Shown: positions 1 through 12,777, counted from the first letter of the stretch. The stretch: DNA of 64,000 nt from Anaeramoeba flamelloides (GCA_027625915.1 JANTQA010000047.1:14632001-14696000); one strand, 5' to 3'. Made by a program: numbers and translations. The notes: a model not told the origin generated them from the letters alone.

Positions 1-522
1 GAATAATAGTATTCCAGTATTAAATAATTCATATTTTAAACCTTCCAAAAGTCATTATTTTTTTAATTATTTTAATTTCAAAGATTAGTTAAATAATCAT
101 CAACATAAAAACCAAAGACCAATTTGTTTTGTTTCCTTTTTACAAAGTAAGTATAATATAAATATATTTCCAATATTTCAGAAATAATTGGTTAAAATAA
201 TCTATAGGTTAATAATAAATTTTTTTACCAACTAATTCACATCTCTCACAAATTTAAGAAAGATACTTTGTAACTTTGTAGTATGAATATTGATAATTCA
301 ACCTTTAAATTTGTGCCGAAATACAAATTTTTTTCTGAAATTGTTGGGTTTTTTTACTAATACAGGGATTATTTTTAATTGATAGAGATCAATAAAATAT
401 TCTACTTGACTAATCGGTTTTTGAGAGACATTTCAACCCTAGCGCACTAATTTGACTTACCTTCCATAATAACCAACTTTAATCTTAGGTTTCTCCTTGT
501 GAAAAGCTAATCCCTTAAAAGG
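1..522 (+). repeat. Dispersed repeat family E, copy E1 (one end, runs off the left edge)
   Basis: This stretch is collinear with 57470-58545 once the insertions in that copy are removed, and in inverted orientation with both ends of 27231-28554. Shared landmarks are a run around 241-350, the segment 360-430 and the terminus near 505-522, where GCTAATCCCTTAA ends the similarity. No coding potential was seen. The other end lies outside the window. A non-autonomous DNA transposon is inferred from the inverted termini of E3. Confidence 0.6.
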
Positions 523-1098
523 TTGAATAATTTCAATTATTAAATAATTTTTTTCTTTCTTCTAAAATTTACTAATGAATATCTTTTTCCTAATTGAAGT
601 TATCGAAAATCACATTATATAATTAAATAAAAATGGATTTTAAAAAGTATTTTCTTTTGTCTTTTAAATTTTAAATTAATGATTAAGATAATTTTTTATA
701 GAAAAAATAATATACTTTGAACAATAACTTTGGATTTAAAAAGGCTTAATTCGACTATAATTCAATCATCAATAGAATACAAAAAGTTGAAAGGATGATA
801 GATATTTTTTTTATCATGGAAATGATCCATAATAATAAAATAATTAGTAATTCAGGAACATATAAAATTGAAAAAATTAAATTTTTTAAAAAGTGTAAAT
901 ATTTATTTTTTTGGGAAGAAAAAATTCCCAAATGATGAAATAGTGATTAAAAATAAAATAAAGAAATTTGAGAGGAAAGACATGATATGGAATGAAAATG
1001 TCAAAAGAAAAGAAAATAATGAGAAGAAAAGAAAATAAAAAACAAAGAATAAAAAAAAAAGGGAAAAAATAAGTGAATCTAATGAAATATATAAACTC
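523..1098. other. Intergenic, 3' flank of the RasGEF gene
   Basis: AT-rich sequence with A-rich runs. It includes a purine-rich stretch at about 900-1070 whose complement would read as a Phe-rich peptide of no significance. No gene, RNA or clear repeat was recognised. Confidence 0.5.
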
Positions 1099-4000
1099 TT
1101 ATTTAATATCTTCTCTTTTAGATTTTCTGGGTTCGTATTGTAATGATTTTTTATAAAGTATAGATTGGTCATCAAATGACAATTTTTCAAGTCGAGTTTG
1201 TATTTGATGGACTGGTTGGAAGGAATAGGGTTTTGATTGATAACGCTGTATTTCTTCGATTACTGCATATACTAATTTTCTTTTTGAAAAATTAATTAAA
1301 CCATCGATTTTGTTTGGGTTACCATCTTCAATGAAAGTTAAATCGGTTAAGTACACACCAAGATAAGGAACACACGGTGGATTGGCTCCATGGAGTATTT
1401 GTCTGTATCTTTTATAAGATTGTTCGGAAGACATTTCAGTTTGGAAATTCTGTTTTAATTCAAGTATTCTTGTTCCACATTCTTGAAAGGTAAATTTTAA
1501 TCTATGAATAGCAGAAGAATTTAATCCCGAAAAGATACTTATCAAAGAATTAAAATTATTGATATTACGAAGATGCTGTGCAATGGTCACAAAGTAATTA
1601 ACAGTCGTTGCTCTTTTTCTCACTCGATCGTGCTTTAGTACTTCCGTTGCAATCCAACTTGAAAGGGTATTAAATCTATGAATAAAAGCCAAGACGTTTT
1701 GTGCTCGATGTCGATATTTTGCTTTGCTCCATGCTAAATTTAATAATTCAGCTGGCTTTGAGATTTTTTTAATTAATTTTTTTATTTTTATTTTTTGTAG
1801 TTTTTTTTTTTGAGAAGATTTGATATTATTTATTTTTATAATTAGGAAATTAAAAAATTAGAGAATAATTAATAAAATTATTTTAAAAAAAAAAATAGTA
1901 ATGAACAAGAAAACTATTTTTGATTTTTTTTGATTTTTTCACTAGTTGATATTCGATATAATTGAGAAGAAGAGTTACAAATGATAAAGATCAAGTGGTT
2001 ACTTGTTAATGCTGTGGTACTGAAAAATAACAGTATGAGTAACTGGAAAATAAAAAAGAAAAAGCAATTTCAATGATTAAAAAACCAAAGATCAAAAAGA
2101 AAAAAAGAAATGATGACAATTAAACAACGATCCCCCTGTGAACTTTCATGATCAACTATCGAACTCATCCAAATTAACCTAAAACCCTAATAATATATAT
2201 AATCTATATAACATTCTAGATTACAAATATCCCTTTTATATGATGATTTTTTCCAAATTTTTTTAAAAAATATTCTTAAAACAGGTTTATAACATGTTAC
2301 AAATTTTATAACACATTTTATAACAAACATTTATGTTATAAAAATTATTATTATTAAATTTTAAAACATTTTAAACGTTTATAACACCTTTGCAACATGT
2401 TTATAACAAGTTATCAATAAAGTTTTAATTAGTGAAGTATTTTGGCTATGATTCTGGATGTTCTTAAATAAACAATAGCATTGTTTTTTTTTTTGTTTTT
2501 TTTACCAATTACAGATTGTAAACCACCTTAAACTCAAACTTATTTTTTTTTTTTCTTTATTTTTTTATCAATTTTTGCTTTTTCAACTAAAATCTTTTTC
2601 AAACAAAAAGGCACACCTCTCAAATCATCAAAACTATTGGATTTGATTGTTAATAAGATAATTACTTATTGGTTATTTTAATTTTAATTGTTCATTTTTT
2701 TTTTTTTTTTTTTTATTCATGGATATTGGACAGTTGGAAAATGAAAAAACAAGATAAAAAGAAACAAATTTTAGAAATAATCTGTCATATATAAAAATGG
2801 AAACAGTTTAAGTTTGATTTCGAATGAGCTAGATATAGGAATTAAAAAAAGACCATTATTGGATTGATGTATCGAACAAAGAAAAAGAAAATATTGAAAA
2901 AAACAATTCGAACAAAATACCCAGATGAATTGCGGCTTTATATTGAAAATGAAACTTTAAAGAACAAAAGCTTGATGTGTAAAGAATTATCAATAAAATG
3001 TAAAGGGATGTTTCCCAATTTACCTTGTTCAATGATTTTTTATTGGTTTTATAATTTTTTTTTCACCTACAATTTACAAAACAAGATTTCTCATTTGAAA
3101 TAAAAGGGCACACCAATTTTTAAAATATTTATTTTTTAATTTTTACCGTTTTGTTTTAATGAGTTTTAGATATTCGTTTGAGTGTTTTTTTCTCTGTTTT
3201 AAGTGGTTTCTTATATTTTAGAATGATTTACATTTTTTTTTGATTCAATTATGAATAATTCTTAAAAATTTATGTGCCCTTTTATTTGAAAAAGAGTTTA
3301 TATACATAATTTCTTGCTTTTTTTTTTTGTATTCTCTAATTGTGTTTTCCAATTATTTAAGGAAAAATTATTACCAGTGATACTTTAAATAAATAAACTT
3401 TGAACAAAATTTAAGGACACACAAAAAAATTCCAAATCAAGATACATTTTTTTTTCACGTATCTGTTTTTTGATCAAAGTAAAATTTTTCTTTTTAAAAA
3501 TATTGTTAAATTAGCCTAAAAAACCATCGAGTATTATATTATGATTTAATTTATATCACATTATTTTGGCATTTATCACGATTTTTGGACATTTATCATG
3601 ATTGTTATATGATTTTATAGAATGTCGTGATTTGTAAGATTTTTGTGATATTATTGGTTATCGCGATTTGATAGAATATCATGATTTTATAGAATATTGC
3701 GATTTGTGATATTATTACTTGATCTCGAAAATCTATAAAAATATCGCAATTTGATAAAAATGATCGCGATTCTTGTAACTTTATCGTGACTTGACAGGGT
3801 TTATCTTCAAATCCTTTAATATATTAAAATTAAAAAAAAAAAATAAAAAAACTTACACGGATTTTGTTATATATATTATGATCTAATAAAGTAAGTTGTC
3901 TTGCTATTTCCTCTTCGGCTACATCATAAAGATTCAATTCAGGAGAAAAAATATTTTTTGGAACAATTGGCTGAGGAGGCTTTTCAATAAATTTTACGAT

Positions 4001-5323
4001 TTCCTCTTGGCCTGATCGTTTTTCTAAATTTTTAATTTTTTGTAAAAGTTGGTCTGAAACTGTGGGAAGGCCTTCAGCAATATCTTGAGAAATAAATTCT
4101 CTTAGGTATTGTAATAATTTTTTGTCTGGGTTTGTTAAATATTTATCTACCCAGTTTTTAATTACATTTGCAACCCTGATATTTACCTTTCTTTTTTTTT
4201 GCTTGTATACGTCTTCATTGATCCCTTTTGGTCTAGGCACATGAAACCTTTGTATTAATTTTGTTAAAAGTCTTTCTGAAGTTGTAAAGGAAAGATAAGT
4301 TAATAAAAAGGTATGTAAGTACCCACTATCAACGCCTGATTCTTCCGTCAATACACCAATTAATTTATTTAAAGTTGCTGCTTTAATTTTTTTTTTGTCG
4401 CTCTCGTCATCGAGATAAAGGATATATTTTTCTGTGTTGGGCTCTTCCCACATGTTTGCATATTCCTCTGCATCTTCTTCTTCCTCTTGTCCCAAACTAT
4501 TTTGTTTTTTAGAAAGTTATTTTCATTTGAGGTGTGAAAATGGAGAAAGCGAGGATGAGATTCCAATATTTAATTAATCGAAAATTTATTTCAAAAAAAA
4601 ATTATAAATCAATAGAATATAAAATTACCCTAATTTGATTAAATGCTCAACAATCATATTTTCACGATTTTGTTCAGTTGATGTCTCATTTTTTTGATCC
4701 TTATTTTCATTATTATTATTATTATTATTTTCTTGTTGATCATCTTCCACTTCATTGGTTAATGTCAAATCCCATAATTTTTCTGAACGTTTAATGGAAT
4801 TTCTTAAGATGGAATGCAGCCGACTATCATGTAAATATTTTGGTTGGTATTTGACATTGGTTTCCTCTTCAATTGCTTCAACGGCTTTTTGGTATCCAAG
4901 TACGATCATATGATGCATAATTAATTGTAAAATTTCTTCGTTTGTTAGTTTTTCCACCACCTGCTTAATCCCTGGTTGATATATTTTGACAAAACTTTCA
5001 CATCTATTTATTGGGTTAATTTGTTCGCGAAGCATTCTAATTTTTTTGTGTTTATTTAAAATTTGTGTTCTCCAGGCAGATCGATCAATATTTGGATTTT
5101 TTACCAAGGGGATTTTGGCTCCTTTTAATTTATAAAACTCGGTGAAATCGTTTATTTCTTCATGTTCTATTTTGATTAATTCTTCGTTAAATTGAGATTT
5201 TATTGTTTCAGTCATTTCAATATCCTATTTAAACAAATTCAAAAATGAAAAATAAAAATTAAAATTATGTTTCAAATGAATCAATAATTTATTTAATAAG
5301 TAAATTATTATGATATATACATG

Positions 5324-5361
<38 letters not shown>

Positions 5362-8300
5362 TGATATATTCTCGTCTAATTAAAATGTCAAATATAAATT
5401 TTATTTTTAATATTTCAAATGATATATAAGATTTCTAATTTAGTTTGAAGGTTCTAATAATATTAAGTATTATAAATTTCGAAACATTGACAATTAATCT
5501 TAAAAAAATTATTAAAATAAAATTTTGTCTGTGTTCTTCTTTATTTTAAAACTTTGAGATCCTCGAAATTTTGGATTTTAAATAAAATAGAACGCTTTGA
5601 TTTTATTAAAAATTACAACATTCCTCCACTTTAATTCGAAAGATCCTGATTTTCATTTTTCATAAACTTCACTTTTTTTATTTGTTTGCATTTGTTCCAA
5701 AAGTTATAAAAACACCACCAATCTTTAATTTTAAAAAGAAAAGCAATATTATCCTCCTGAAAACTAATAAATTTCCAGAGAGATAATATAACTGATTATA
5801 ATTTTTGTCTTTGAAATTCTGAATAAGAATTAGACCAAAATTCCTCTCAATTTATAGGTAGGATCCGATTCTTAAGAGAAGTTGTTTGCTCTCACCTGGC
5901 TCAATAAGATATCTAAGTTTACATTAGTCATTTATATATACTGAAAGAATTCAGTGTTTTCATTTTTAATAAAAAAAAAACAAAGAATAGTTTTTGTGGA
6001 ATGAATATTTCAAATGATATTTTCGACAAAATAGCTGAAATTTTGAAAATAATCGACATTGAAATAAATTTAAAAAAAGGCTTTAATTAAATAAAATGGC
6101 TTTTGTGTTTAATATCGATGTAAACACTTGAAATCTGAAGAATATAAGAAAGAAGTATAGTAGTGAAAAAAAATACCCAGACATGAATAAAATCCCAGAC
6201 AAGATTTTTAATTGTTAAATATTAGAAAAGTTGTTGTGTAATTTCTTTTCTTTAAGATCAGATCTTTTTTTTTTTAAGAATCAAACTATGAAAATTATAA
6301 CTCATCCACTTATTAGAATGATGATTAATCAAATTACACTTGTTCAAAACACCATTCAATCAATCAAAAAACAAGAATAAAAATTATCACTTTCCAAACT
6401 CGAACAAAACTCTATAAAACTCAATTGTTTTTCAAAAAAAGTTGATCTACTTAGGCTATCAAACCATTACTTGAGTATTCTATAGAAACTCCTACTTTGA
6501 TGAACTTTAGGTGGGTTTATTACTTTTTTTATAATAAATTTGGTTATTTATAAAAAGGATTTGATTGAAAATAAAAGCAATTACACTACAATTTTCCTAA
6601 TATTCACAATGAAAAATCTTTTCCGGGATTTTTTTCATTTATGGGTATTTTTTTTCTATACCATAATTGAAAAATATAACTTATTCTAATAAATAAGGAA
6701 TTACATATTAATTTAGATAAAATAGTCATGTTTATGTTTAATAATAACTTTTTGGGCATTTTTGAAATTACTAAAGAATATAATATAAAATGTACATAAT
6801 TGTAATTTAATTTATTGAAAATTATTAAAAATAGTATTTTTTTTTCAATTTTATCTATAAAATTCATTTGTTTAAAATAAGGTGGTTGTCTTGACAAATG
6901 ATTAGATATTAAGATTTTCAAAAAATAAAATTATAGAAATAAAATAAAAAAAAAAATTATTTGTTTTTTTTATTGAGGATCAAGTGTAATTTACACTCCA
7001 AATATTCTTATACTTGAATTTCCTTTCAGAAATTTAAGTGTAAAATCATAGATTTCACAATTATTAATTAACGAAAATAGTCTTGAACTATCTTAAAATT
7101 ATTTGTTTATTATTCTGATCGGAAAATTTTTTGTGTTCATCAAAATTTGTGTAATTAGAAATAAAACTTTCACAAAATAAAAAAAAAAAATAATAATTGT
7201 ATGTAATTAGTGATTCTCTCAATCTCGTATCCTGATTTTAAAGTTTAATAGAGTTACCTAAACTTTTTAAACATCTTTTAATTGAAATAAAATTTGAAAA
7301 TTAAAGTGGAATTTCTCTCTCTTCTTTTCAATAAACGCTGAAAATGGGTGGCAAATACAACACTTACTGTTTTATTATTAAAATCTAGAGCTTTCCTTAT
7401 CAAAATCAAGGCATTTTAATTTAATATTACAAAATTTTCACTACATTTTTTTTGGGTTTGTTTTATTCATCGAGAATCATACAACAAATAATTCAAAGAT
7501 ACTTGTACTGAAAAAAAAAAAAAAAAAGAAGCAAAGCTTGTTATTTTGCATCACGTATTTAACAAGTCTGCTTTTATTATTTTGGCAGCACTATAGAGAA
7601 TGGAGTTTATTTTTCAAGTACAAGTTCTTTTAATACTGTTATTTCCCAATTAATAAATGAAAATTTTTATTTCAATTTCCAAAATGTATATTAATTATTA
7701 CTGTTACAATCAAATTAGCCAAGTAAAAATTTTGTCTTTTAGTTCACTAAGGAAGTTTAATTTATTGTCAAAAAATATCATTTCTAAACGATGTTGTCAA
7801 GATCTTTGATTTTTTTCAATAACTTATAAACTAGAAAAATATTTTGGCGTGTGAACTAAAAATTTTCATTTTTAATTTGGAAAATAATAGTAATATTACA
7901 AGAGGCTATTATTCGCTGGTATTTGCATAATAAATGGTAAAAATTTTCACTTCATATTTATTTTCCTTTTTACACAAGATATACAAATTAGAACCTCAGT
8001 CTTGTAAAACTCTATTTAACAAAGTAAAATAAAAAAAGAAGATGAAAATTTTTTCCCATTTCTTTGATAAATAAAAGTATTGTAGTTTATTTGATCATTT
8101 AATGTTAAAGCCTGAGAGAAAAAATAAAAGAAACATGTTTTTAATTTTGAAACACGGGTTTATAAATCTACACTTGGTTATTATAACAACAGTAAATTTT
8201 AAAATTTTCTTTCTTTTATTTAAAAACAAATCCAAAAAATTAAATTTATCTTAAAAAATTGTTACAATTCAATTTTGCATTATTGAAATTTTTAAAAGTT

Positions 8301-8783
8301 CTTTACCATACACGAGTTTCTAACTTCAAAATTGTTTCAAGTTATAATTCTTGATCAGAAGTTATTTAATATTTTTAAAAAAAAATGTAGATTTTTCAAA
8401 ATTCAAAAAGAGAAAAAGGAAAAAGTGGAAATTTAAGTTGTTTTTTTTCTTGTGGTTTTGTGTAACTTTTATTTTTTTATACAAAAAATTAGATGGTTTG
8501 ATTTTTTTTCTCTTGTTTTTAAAAAAAAAGGTTAGGGTAGGAAAAAGATAAAAAATTAGCAAGTTCTTACATTTCCGTTCATCTGTTTCACGTTGTATCT
8601 AATTTGTCGGTTACGATCAAGTTTCCTTCTCAAGTCGATAAGTTTTTTTTTTTTTTCTTGTGAATATATTGTTTTTTCTTTTTGGTTTTCATTCAAAATG
8701 GTTGATTTATTTGATTTACTTTGATGCCACTTTTGAATTAAATCATCTTTACCAAGTTTCTTTAAGAAATCACGGGGATCCAT
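1099..8783 (-). CDS. Ras guanine-nucleotide exchange factor (LisH-REM-CDC25), four exons
   Basis: The inferred exons are 8783-8571, 5224-4629, 4496-3857 and 1755-1099. They join in frame to 701 residues ending in TAA. Donors are GTAAGA, GTAATT and GTAAGT, and all acceptors are AG. Exon 2 carries a LisH motif (about residues 165-200, TNEEILQLIMHHMIVLGY) that should mediate dimerisation. Exon 3 carries the REM/RasGEF-N domain (about 283-430) and the start of the CDC25 domain, RQLTLLDHNIYNKI. Exon 4 completes the CDC25 domain with AELLNLAWSK, FNSLISIFSGLNSSAI, PPCVPYLGVYLTDLTF and INFSKRKLVYAVIEEIQRYQ. The family loads GTP onto Ras-type GTPases at membranes. The 71-residue first exon (MDPRDFLKKLGK...) is the least certain part: it has a canonical donor and joins in phase, but a start at Met 5215 in exon 2 is possible. 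LisH-RasGEF fusions are typical of amoebae. Confidence 0.88.
2864..3103 (+). other. Lone 79-codon open frame inside a RasGEF intron
   Basis: An ATG-initiated frame is less A/T-monotonous than chance frames nearby. It is Lys-rich at the start, then reads DELRLYIENETLKNKSLMC and a segment that could form helix-turn-helix-like helices. Its 3' end overlaps one arm of a 37-bp inverted repeat. It may be a scrap of a DNA-transposase DNA-binding region, or chance. No family is recognised. Confidence 0.2.
3086..3300. repeat. Short inverted-repeat element
   Basis: Arms of about 37 bp at 3086-3123 and 3262-3298 are near-perfect inverted complements sharing AAATAAAAGGGCACA. The loop is about 140 bp and AT-rich. 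It resembles a small foldback or MITE. No target duplication is obvious. Confidence 0.5.
3440..3814 (-). mobile_element. Diverged end fragment related to element H1
   Basis: Read against the reverse complement of 25947-26230, this stretch shows the same order of landmarks. These are TTTTTTGATCAAA, then a word pairing TAGCCTAAAAAACC with TTAACCTAAAAACC, then repeated CGCGAT/ATCACGAT words, then TTGTAACTTT. The terminus near 3814 is a degraded version of GAGGTTTTGATGATAAC. Only one end is recognisable and divergence is high, so it is an old copy inside the RasGEF intron. Confidence 0.5.
6156..6660. mobile_element. Inverted-repeat DNA element, family F, copy F1 (about 505 bp)
   Basis: The ends are TATAGTAGTGAAAAAAAATACCC on the left (written here by landmark TAGTGAAAAAAAATACCC) and the complement of TATAGAAAAAAAATACCCA on the right. 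Both continue into AATCCC...AAGATTTTTMATTG. The left 350 bp is collinear with 31389-31735 of copy F2. There is no coding capacity, so it is a non-autonomous element. Confidence 0.65.
7636..8090 (+). repeat. Dispersed repeat family C, copy C1
   Basis: Positions 7636-7893 match 56046-56312 in inverted orientation over about 250 bp with moderate divergence. The outer part (7900-8080) contains complementary segments, AAAATTTTCACTTCAT and GATGAAAATTTTTTCCC, that would fold back. Related fold-back termini occur at about 32040-32200 and to the left of 55222. No protein coding was seen. Confidence 0.6.
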
Positions 8784-10499
8784 TTGAAAAGTATTGACGA
8801 GAAAAAAAAAATAGAGAGTGTATTTATTTTGGTAAAAAGAGAAAAATGAAAAGACAATCAATTTTTTTGGAGTTACCTTTTAGAGAAATTAAAAACAAGT
8901 TGTTGTAACCAACAAAAGACAGTATTCGATGCTAGTCTATTATTTTGTATTTTTTAAAAAAGGAAATAAAAAGTAACTAATTTCTCATTTTAAATGATTT
9001 AATGATTATTTATCTCAAAAAAACTTACTTAACACTTATTTTTGCACTCACAACATGTCTCAAGAATCTTTTTTAACAAAGTCGGAGTTCGATAAAAAGT
9101 GCGAAAACTAAAAACAATATTTATCTTATTTTGTATTTTTCAACCTTTACAAAAGATTTTGGTTTTTGATTCTTTTTTCAATGTTTGAATTCAAACTTGT
9201 GAAAAATTACCACACATAAGATTCGGGATAAATAGAGAGTTTGTTGTATCTTTTTATTCGTGTAGATTGGAATGGAAAAATTAATTTGGCAAAAGTTCAC
9301 TTCTTTTTTCATTTTTTTACGTTCTCAATTATTTATCATTTCAAACCAGTAGTTTTCCCAAAATTAACTCAACACAAAGAACAAAAAGAGTCTACCCAAG
9401 AAAAAATCAATCGAAATTGAAAATTTATTGCTGGTAAAAAAAATAAAAAAAGTTTATTTGTTTTTTTAATCACTACAATAAACTCATGATTTTTGCCCAT
9501 CTTATCACTGCTACAAAGTTTTTCCAATTTAAAAATGTTATAAAGTGTTTGAAAGAGTTGTTAATAGTCTGAAAGTGTCTAAAAGACTTTTATCTTTGTC
9601 AAAATATTGAGATTATTTGTCTACATCTAAAAATTCAAAAATCAGTTTAAATTTTATTAACAAACAAATTAATTAAGGGAGTAAGTACATTTTTCAAATT
9701 TTCAGTGCCATCCTTTGATGCGAAACTGAATTCTTCAAATCATTTCTTTAACCAAATATATTGATGTTTTAATAAAGAGGGAAGTGGAATATATCCTAGT
9801 ATAATATTTTTTCCATACCAACTAAAAAATGATATTCAAGAAAATGAAAAGATTGATCAAAAAAAAAGAAAATACAAATCATTTATTTCTTGATCTTATC
9901 TGGAACATTTGAGGCAATTACTTCTTCTTAATTTCACTTTATTTTTATGTCTTCATGGAAAAACTTTTTGTTTGTAAAATTTTTGAGAAACAAATTACTT
10001 TTTATTTCTGAAGAATTTCTAAATGAATTTTTATTATCCTATTTTCATTTAATTCCTCTAATTCTTGATTAGGTTCAGAAAATAAGATATTTTTTTAGCC
10101 CTCTTTAGAAATAAAGATTTATTGGACAAATTCGTTTGATCTTATAATTATTTATTTTATATTTAATTGAGAAACTAAAAAAAATTCTCAATCTGATTGA
10201 AATTTTTTCAAAATTTTTCTTTTTCTTTTGGCTTGAATATTTTGTAACTGTTTTTTGATTCAGAGTATTTAACCCCTTTATTTTAATTTTTGAAATCACA
10301 TTCTTTATTTTGATATTGTTTGATTAAAACATTTGAAAAAAGACTGTTAAAAGCAAATTTGATAAAAAAATGTTTTGTAAAATAATAATAAACAGTTAGG
10401 GGTCAAGAAATGCAAGATTATAAATTGTTTGTATTCATACATATTAAGTATATAAAGTGTCCAAATCTTCAAAAATAGGCATTTATAGATTTTTTTTTT
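8784..10499. other. Intergenic, upstream of the RasGEF gene
   Basis: AT-rich sequence 5' to the RasGEF first exon. No gene, RNA or clear repeat was recognised. A presumed promoter must lie here, but no motif could be singled out. Confidence 0.4.
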
Positions 10500-10790
10500 C
10501 ATTCTTGATTTCAAAAAGTTTCTGTGGAAAGGTGATCGTTTTTGTTTGACCCTTTAAAAGAAAATATTTTGATCAAATTCACACCTTTTTGGATCTTATT
10601 TTTTAGTTTACTCCAGTATTAATTTCAAGCATTCATATAAACACATTTCTAGAAATAGAACTTAATTTAAAAAAAACCAAAAAATTCATTAAAAAAATTG
10701 TTCCAAAAATATAAAAATTAAAGATTCAACTCTGAATTACTTTGTTTTCGTTTTCTTTTCAAGAATAGAAGTGCTAATGATGTTTTTGAT
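10500..10790 (-). repeat. Dispersed repeat family N, copy N1
   Basis: The reverse complement matches 32640-32915 with many small differences. Shared landmarks in order are AAAGTAA...CAGAGTTGAATCTT, TCTAGAAATGTGTTTATATG, GAAATTAAT and GATCACCT. No terminal repeats were found, so the element type is unknown. Confidence 0.55.
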
Positions 10791-11132
10791 TCAAAATTTC
10801 AATATATGGTGACATTTAAAAAATCATTTTTCAGTAATTTTCACACAATTAAAAATTATAAAAATGGTAAAATTTTCTTAATTTGTTAAAGGACCAAATT
10901 TGAAAATTAAAAATAAGTTGTTTAATTTTACTATTTGTTTCCAAATAGCGGAAACAAAGGTATAATTCAGATTTAAACAAAAAAAGAGTTTACGAATCTA
11001 GTATCATTCCAAAATTTTTATTTTCTTTAAAACAAGGTTATAAAAGTAATTTCCACTTTTATAATTAGGGTTTTTGAAGATTTATTTTAAATTTTTTATA
11101 TAATTATTTTTGGGAAAGCTAAATGAAAACAT

Positions 11133-11490
11133 ACATGCACAGAAATGGTATCTTAATTTTTTATGATTTTCACATTAAATGTGATACTTTTCTGTTAGCT
11201 AACCAATGCCAAGAAACTTGATCAATACATTAGGTGTTGTAAATGAGAAAACAATTCAATATGATTAATCGTTGAATATTTTTGGATTTTTTGGAATCTG
11301 TAAAAAGTATTTTCAATTTTCTCTTATTTTTTTCGACTTCAAACAGCTTACTTGTCTTTTTAAAAGGAATATAATGCTAATTAAAACATGAAATATATTG
11401 ATCAACTTTCTGGGCATTGGATGGCTAACAGAAAAGTATCATATTTAATGAGAAAATCATGAACGATTAAGAAATCATTTTTGTACATAT
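11133..11490. repeat. Inverted-repeat element, family I (about 355 bp)
   Basis: The left arm, about 11145-11235, and the right arm, about 11395-11488, are complementary over some 90 bp. They share ATGATACTTTTCTGTTAGC-like cores (GTGATACTTTTCTGTTAGCT versus the reverse of GCTAACAGAAAAGTATCAT). The loop is about 160 bp. A foldback or MITE is inferred, seen once in this window. Confidence 0.65.
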
Positions 11491-12380
11491 ATAGTGCTAT
11501 TTTTCTTATGAAATTAACGATATTCAAATCAAAATTCATTTCAAAAAAAAGAAAGGTTTTTGTTGATGGGTAATGGAATATAAAACAAGAAAAAAAACTT
11601 TATGGATTTTTTTACAAAACCCAAAAAAATTTACCTAAATTTAGTTATCAAAAGGATACACACCTACCAACTATTATTTAAAACCCTTTTTTTGTTTTTT
11701 TTCCCAATTTTATATCTTTTTTCACAAAATAAACATCCAGTTTCTGACTAGATCTAATATGTAGAAAATTATCAGAGATTCTAGATCAAAACATTGTTTG
11801 GCTAACAAAATCTAACAATTCAATCAAATATTTTAAATTCATTTAAATTCTCCAAAAGAGATGAGGAAATTTAGAACCAAAAAACTCAATTTTTGTATCA
11901 GTTATTCTTAATATATATATAATATTTGAAATTATTATTTTCATTCAATTATTCTTTGATCATTAAATAATTGTTTTGAAAAATGCATTGGGTACTACTA
12001 CACTGAAAAAAAAATTATTGGTAAATGTATACTTAGTAATTTTTCCAATAGGTACAATTATCAACAAGTAGATCCATTCATTGGGCCAAAATATTATTTA
12101 AATTAAAATAAAATGAAAAAAAAGTAAAGCAAAGGAAAATAAATAAAAAAAGAAAACTAAGAAAAATAATGAAAAGGTAATACAAAAGAAAAGAAGAAAA
12201 AAAAAGATTCTTAAAAATAGAAAAATAATTTGTTTGGTTAATCTATTATTGTATTTTTTTATTAAATTAGTTATATGTAAACTGAATATCATAAAAATAT
12301 ATACCATCAATTGTTTATTTAATACCACTAAACCCCTGTAGTAAACAAATATAAGTCATTTAAAAATTAATTTTCTCTTA

Positions 12381-12777
12381 GCGTTCTTGACAAAAAGCTA
12401 AAAATCTTTGTTAATTGGGAATATTACAGATAATGGAAAGTAAACTCAATCAGTAAAATAAATAACTAAAGAAAGAAAAAATGAACGATTCATCATAATT
12501 ACAGTTTTTTTTAATACTATCCTTTGGTATGGGCTTTTTCTTTGATAGATCATTTATTAAAATTTTGTTCAAAAAATTTACTACATTTGTGATCTCCAAA
12601 CCTAGACCAACAATTTAGATATGAAAGTAAATTTAAAAGATATTTGTTATTTTGATTAAAAAGAGTATAATAGATTATTATTTGAAGTTAATTTGTTTCT
12701 TCTTTTAATTTATTTTACTTTTCATTTTCTTTAATGTTCCGAATTAAAAACCATGTTGCACTTTTTTCTCAAAATGG
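12381..12777 (-). mobile_element. MITE family D, copy D3 (397 bp, oldest copy)
   Basis: This is an inverted, diverged version of 17494-17927. Landmarks are AATACTATCCTTTGGTATGG, GAAGTTAATTTGTTTCTTCT and TTAATTGGGAATATTAC. It is flanked on both sides by TTA (12378-12380 and 12778-12780), consistent with a 3-bp target duplication of the PIF/Harbinger kind. No coding capacity. Confidence 0.7.

Larger units (their letters stand above)
1756..3856 (-). other. RasGEF intron 3 (2.1 kb)
   Basis: The GTAAGT donor is at 3856-3851 and the AG acceptor at 1757-1756. Joining Arg to Pro-Ala-Glu-Leu restores the conserved CDC25 sequence without a gap, so the boundaries are well supported. The intron holds a remnant related to element H1 (3440-3814), a short inverted repeat (3086-3300), a stretch of repeated TTATAACA words at about 2280-2420, and a plus-strand open frame at 2864-3103. 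Confidence 0.85.
5225..8570 (-). other. RasGEF intron 1 (3.3 kb)
   Basis: The GTAAGA donor is at 8570-8565 and the AG acceptor at 5226-5225. Splicing keeps phase 0 and produces ...QMNGN|DIEMTETIK.... The intron contains an (AT)n tract near 5327-5358, element F1 and a family C repeat. An antisense-looking frame of 105 codons at 6604-6921 is AT-driven and overlaps the F1 end, so it is not called. The intron is contingent on exon 1 being real. Confidence 0.55.

Noticed and set aside
5327-5358. (AT)n tracts, also near 33050 and 61323
   Set aside because: Simple microsatellites expected at this base composition.
6604-6921. 105-codon minus-strand frame in RasGEF intron 1
   Set aside because: Overlaps the right end of element F1 and is dominated by Ile/Asn/Lys/Phe codons expected from AT-rich DNA.
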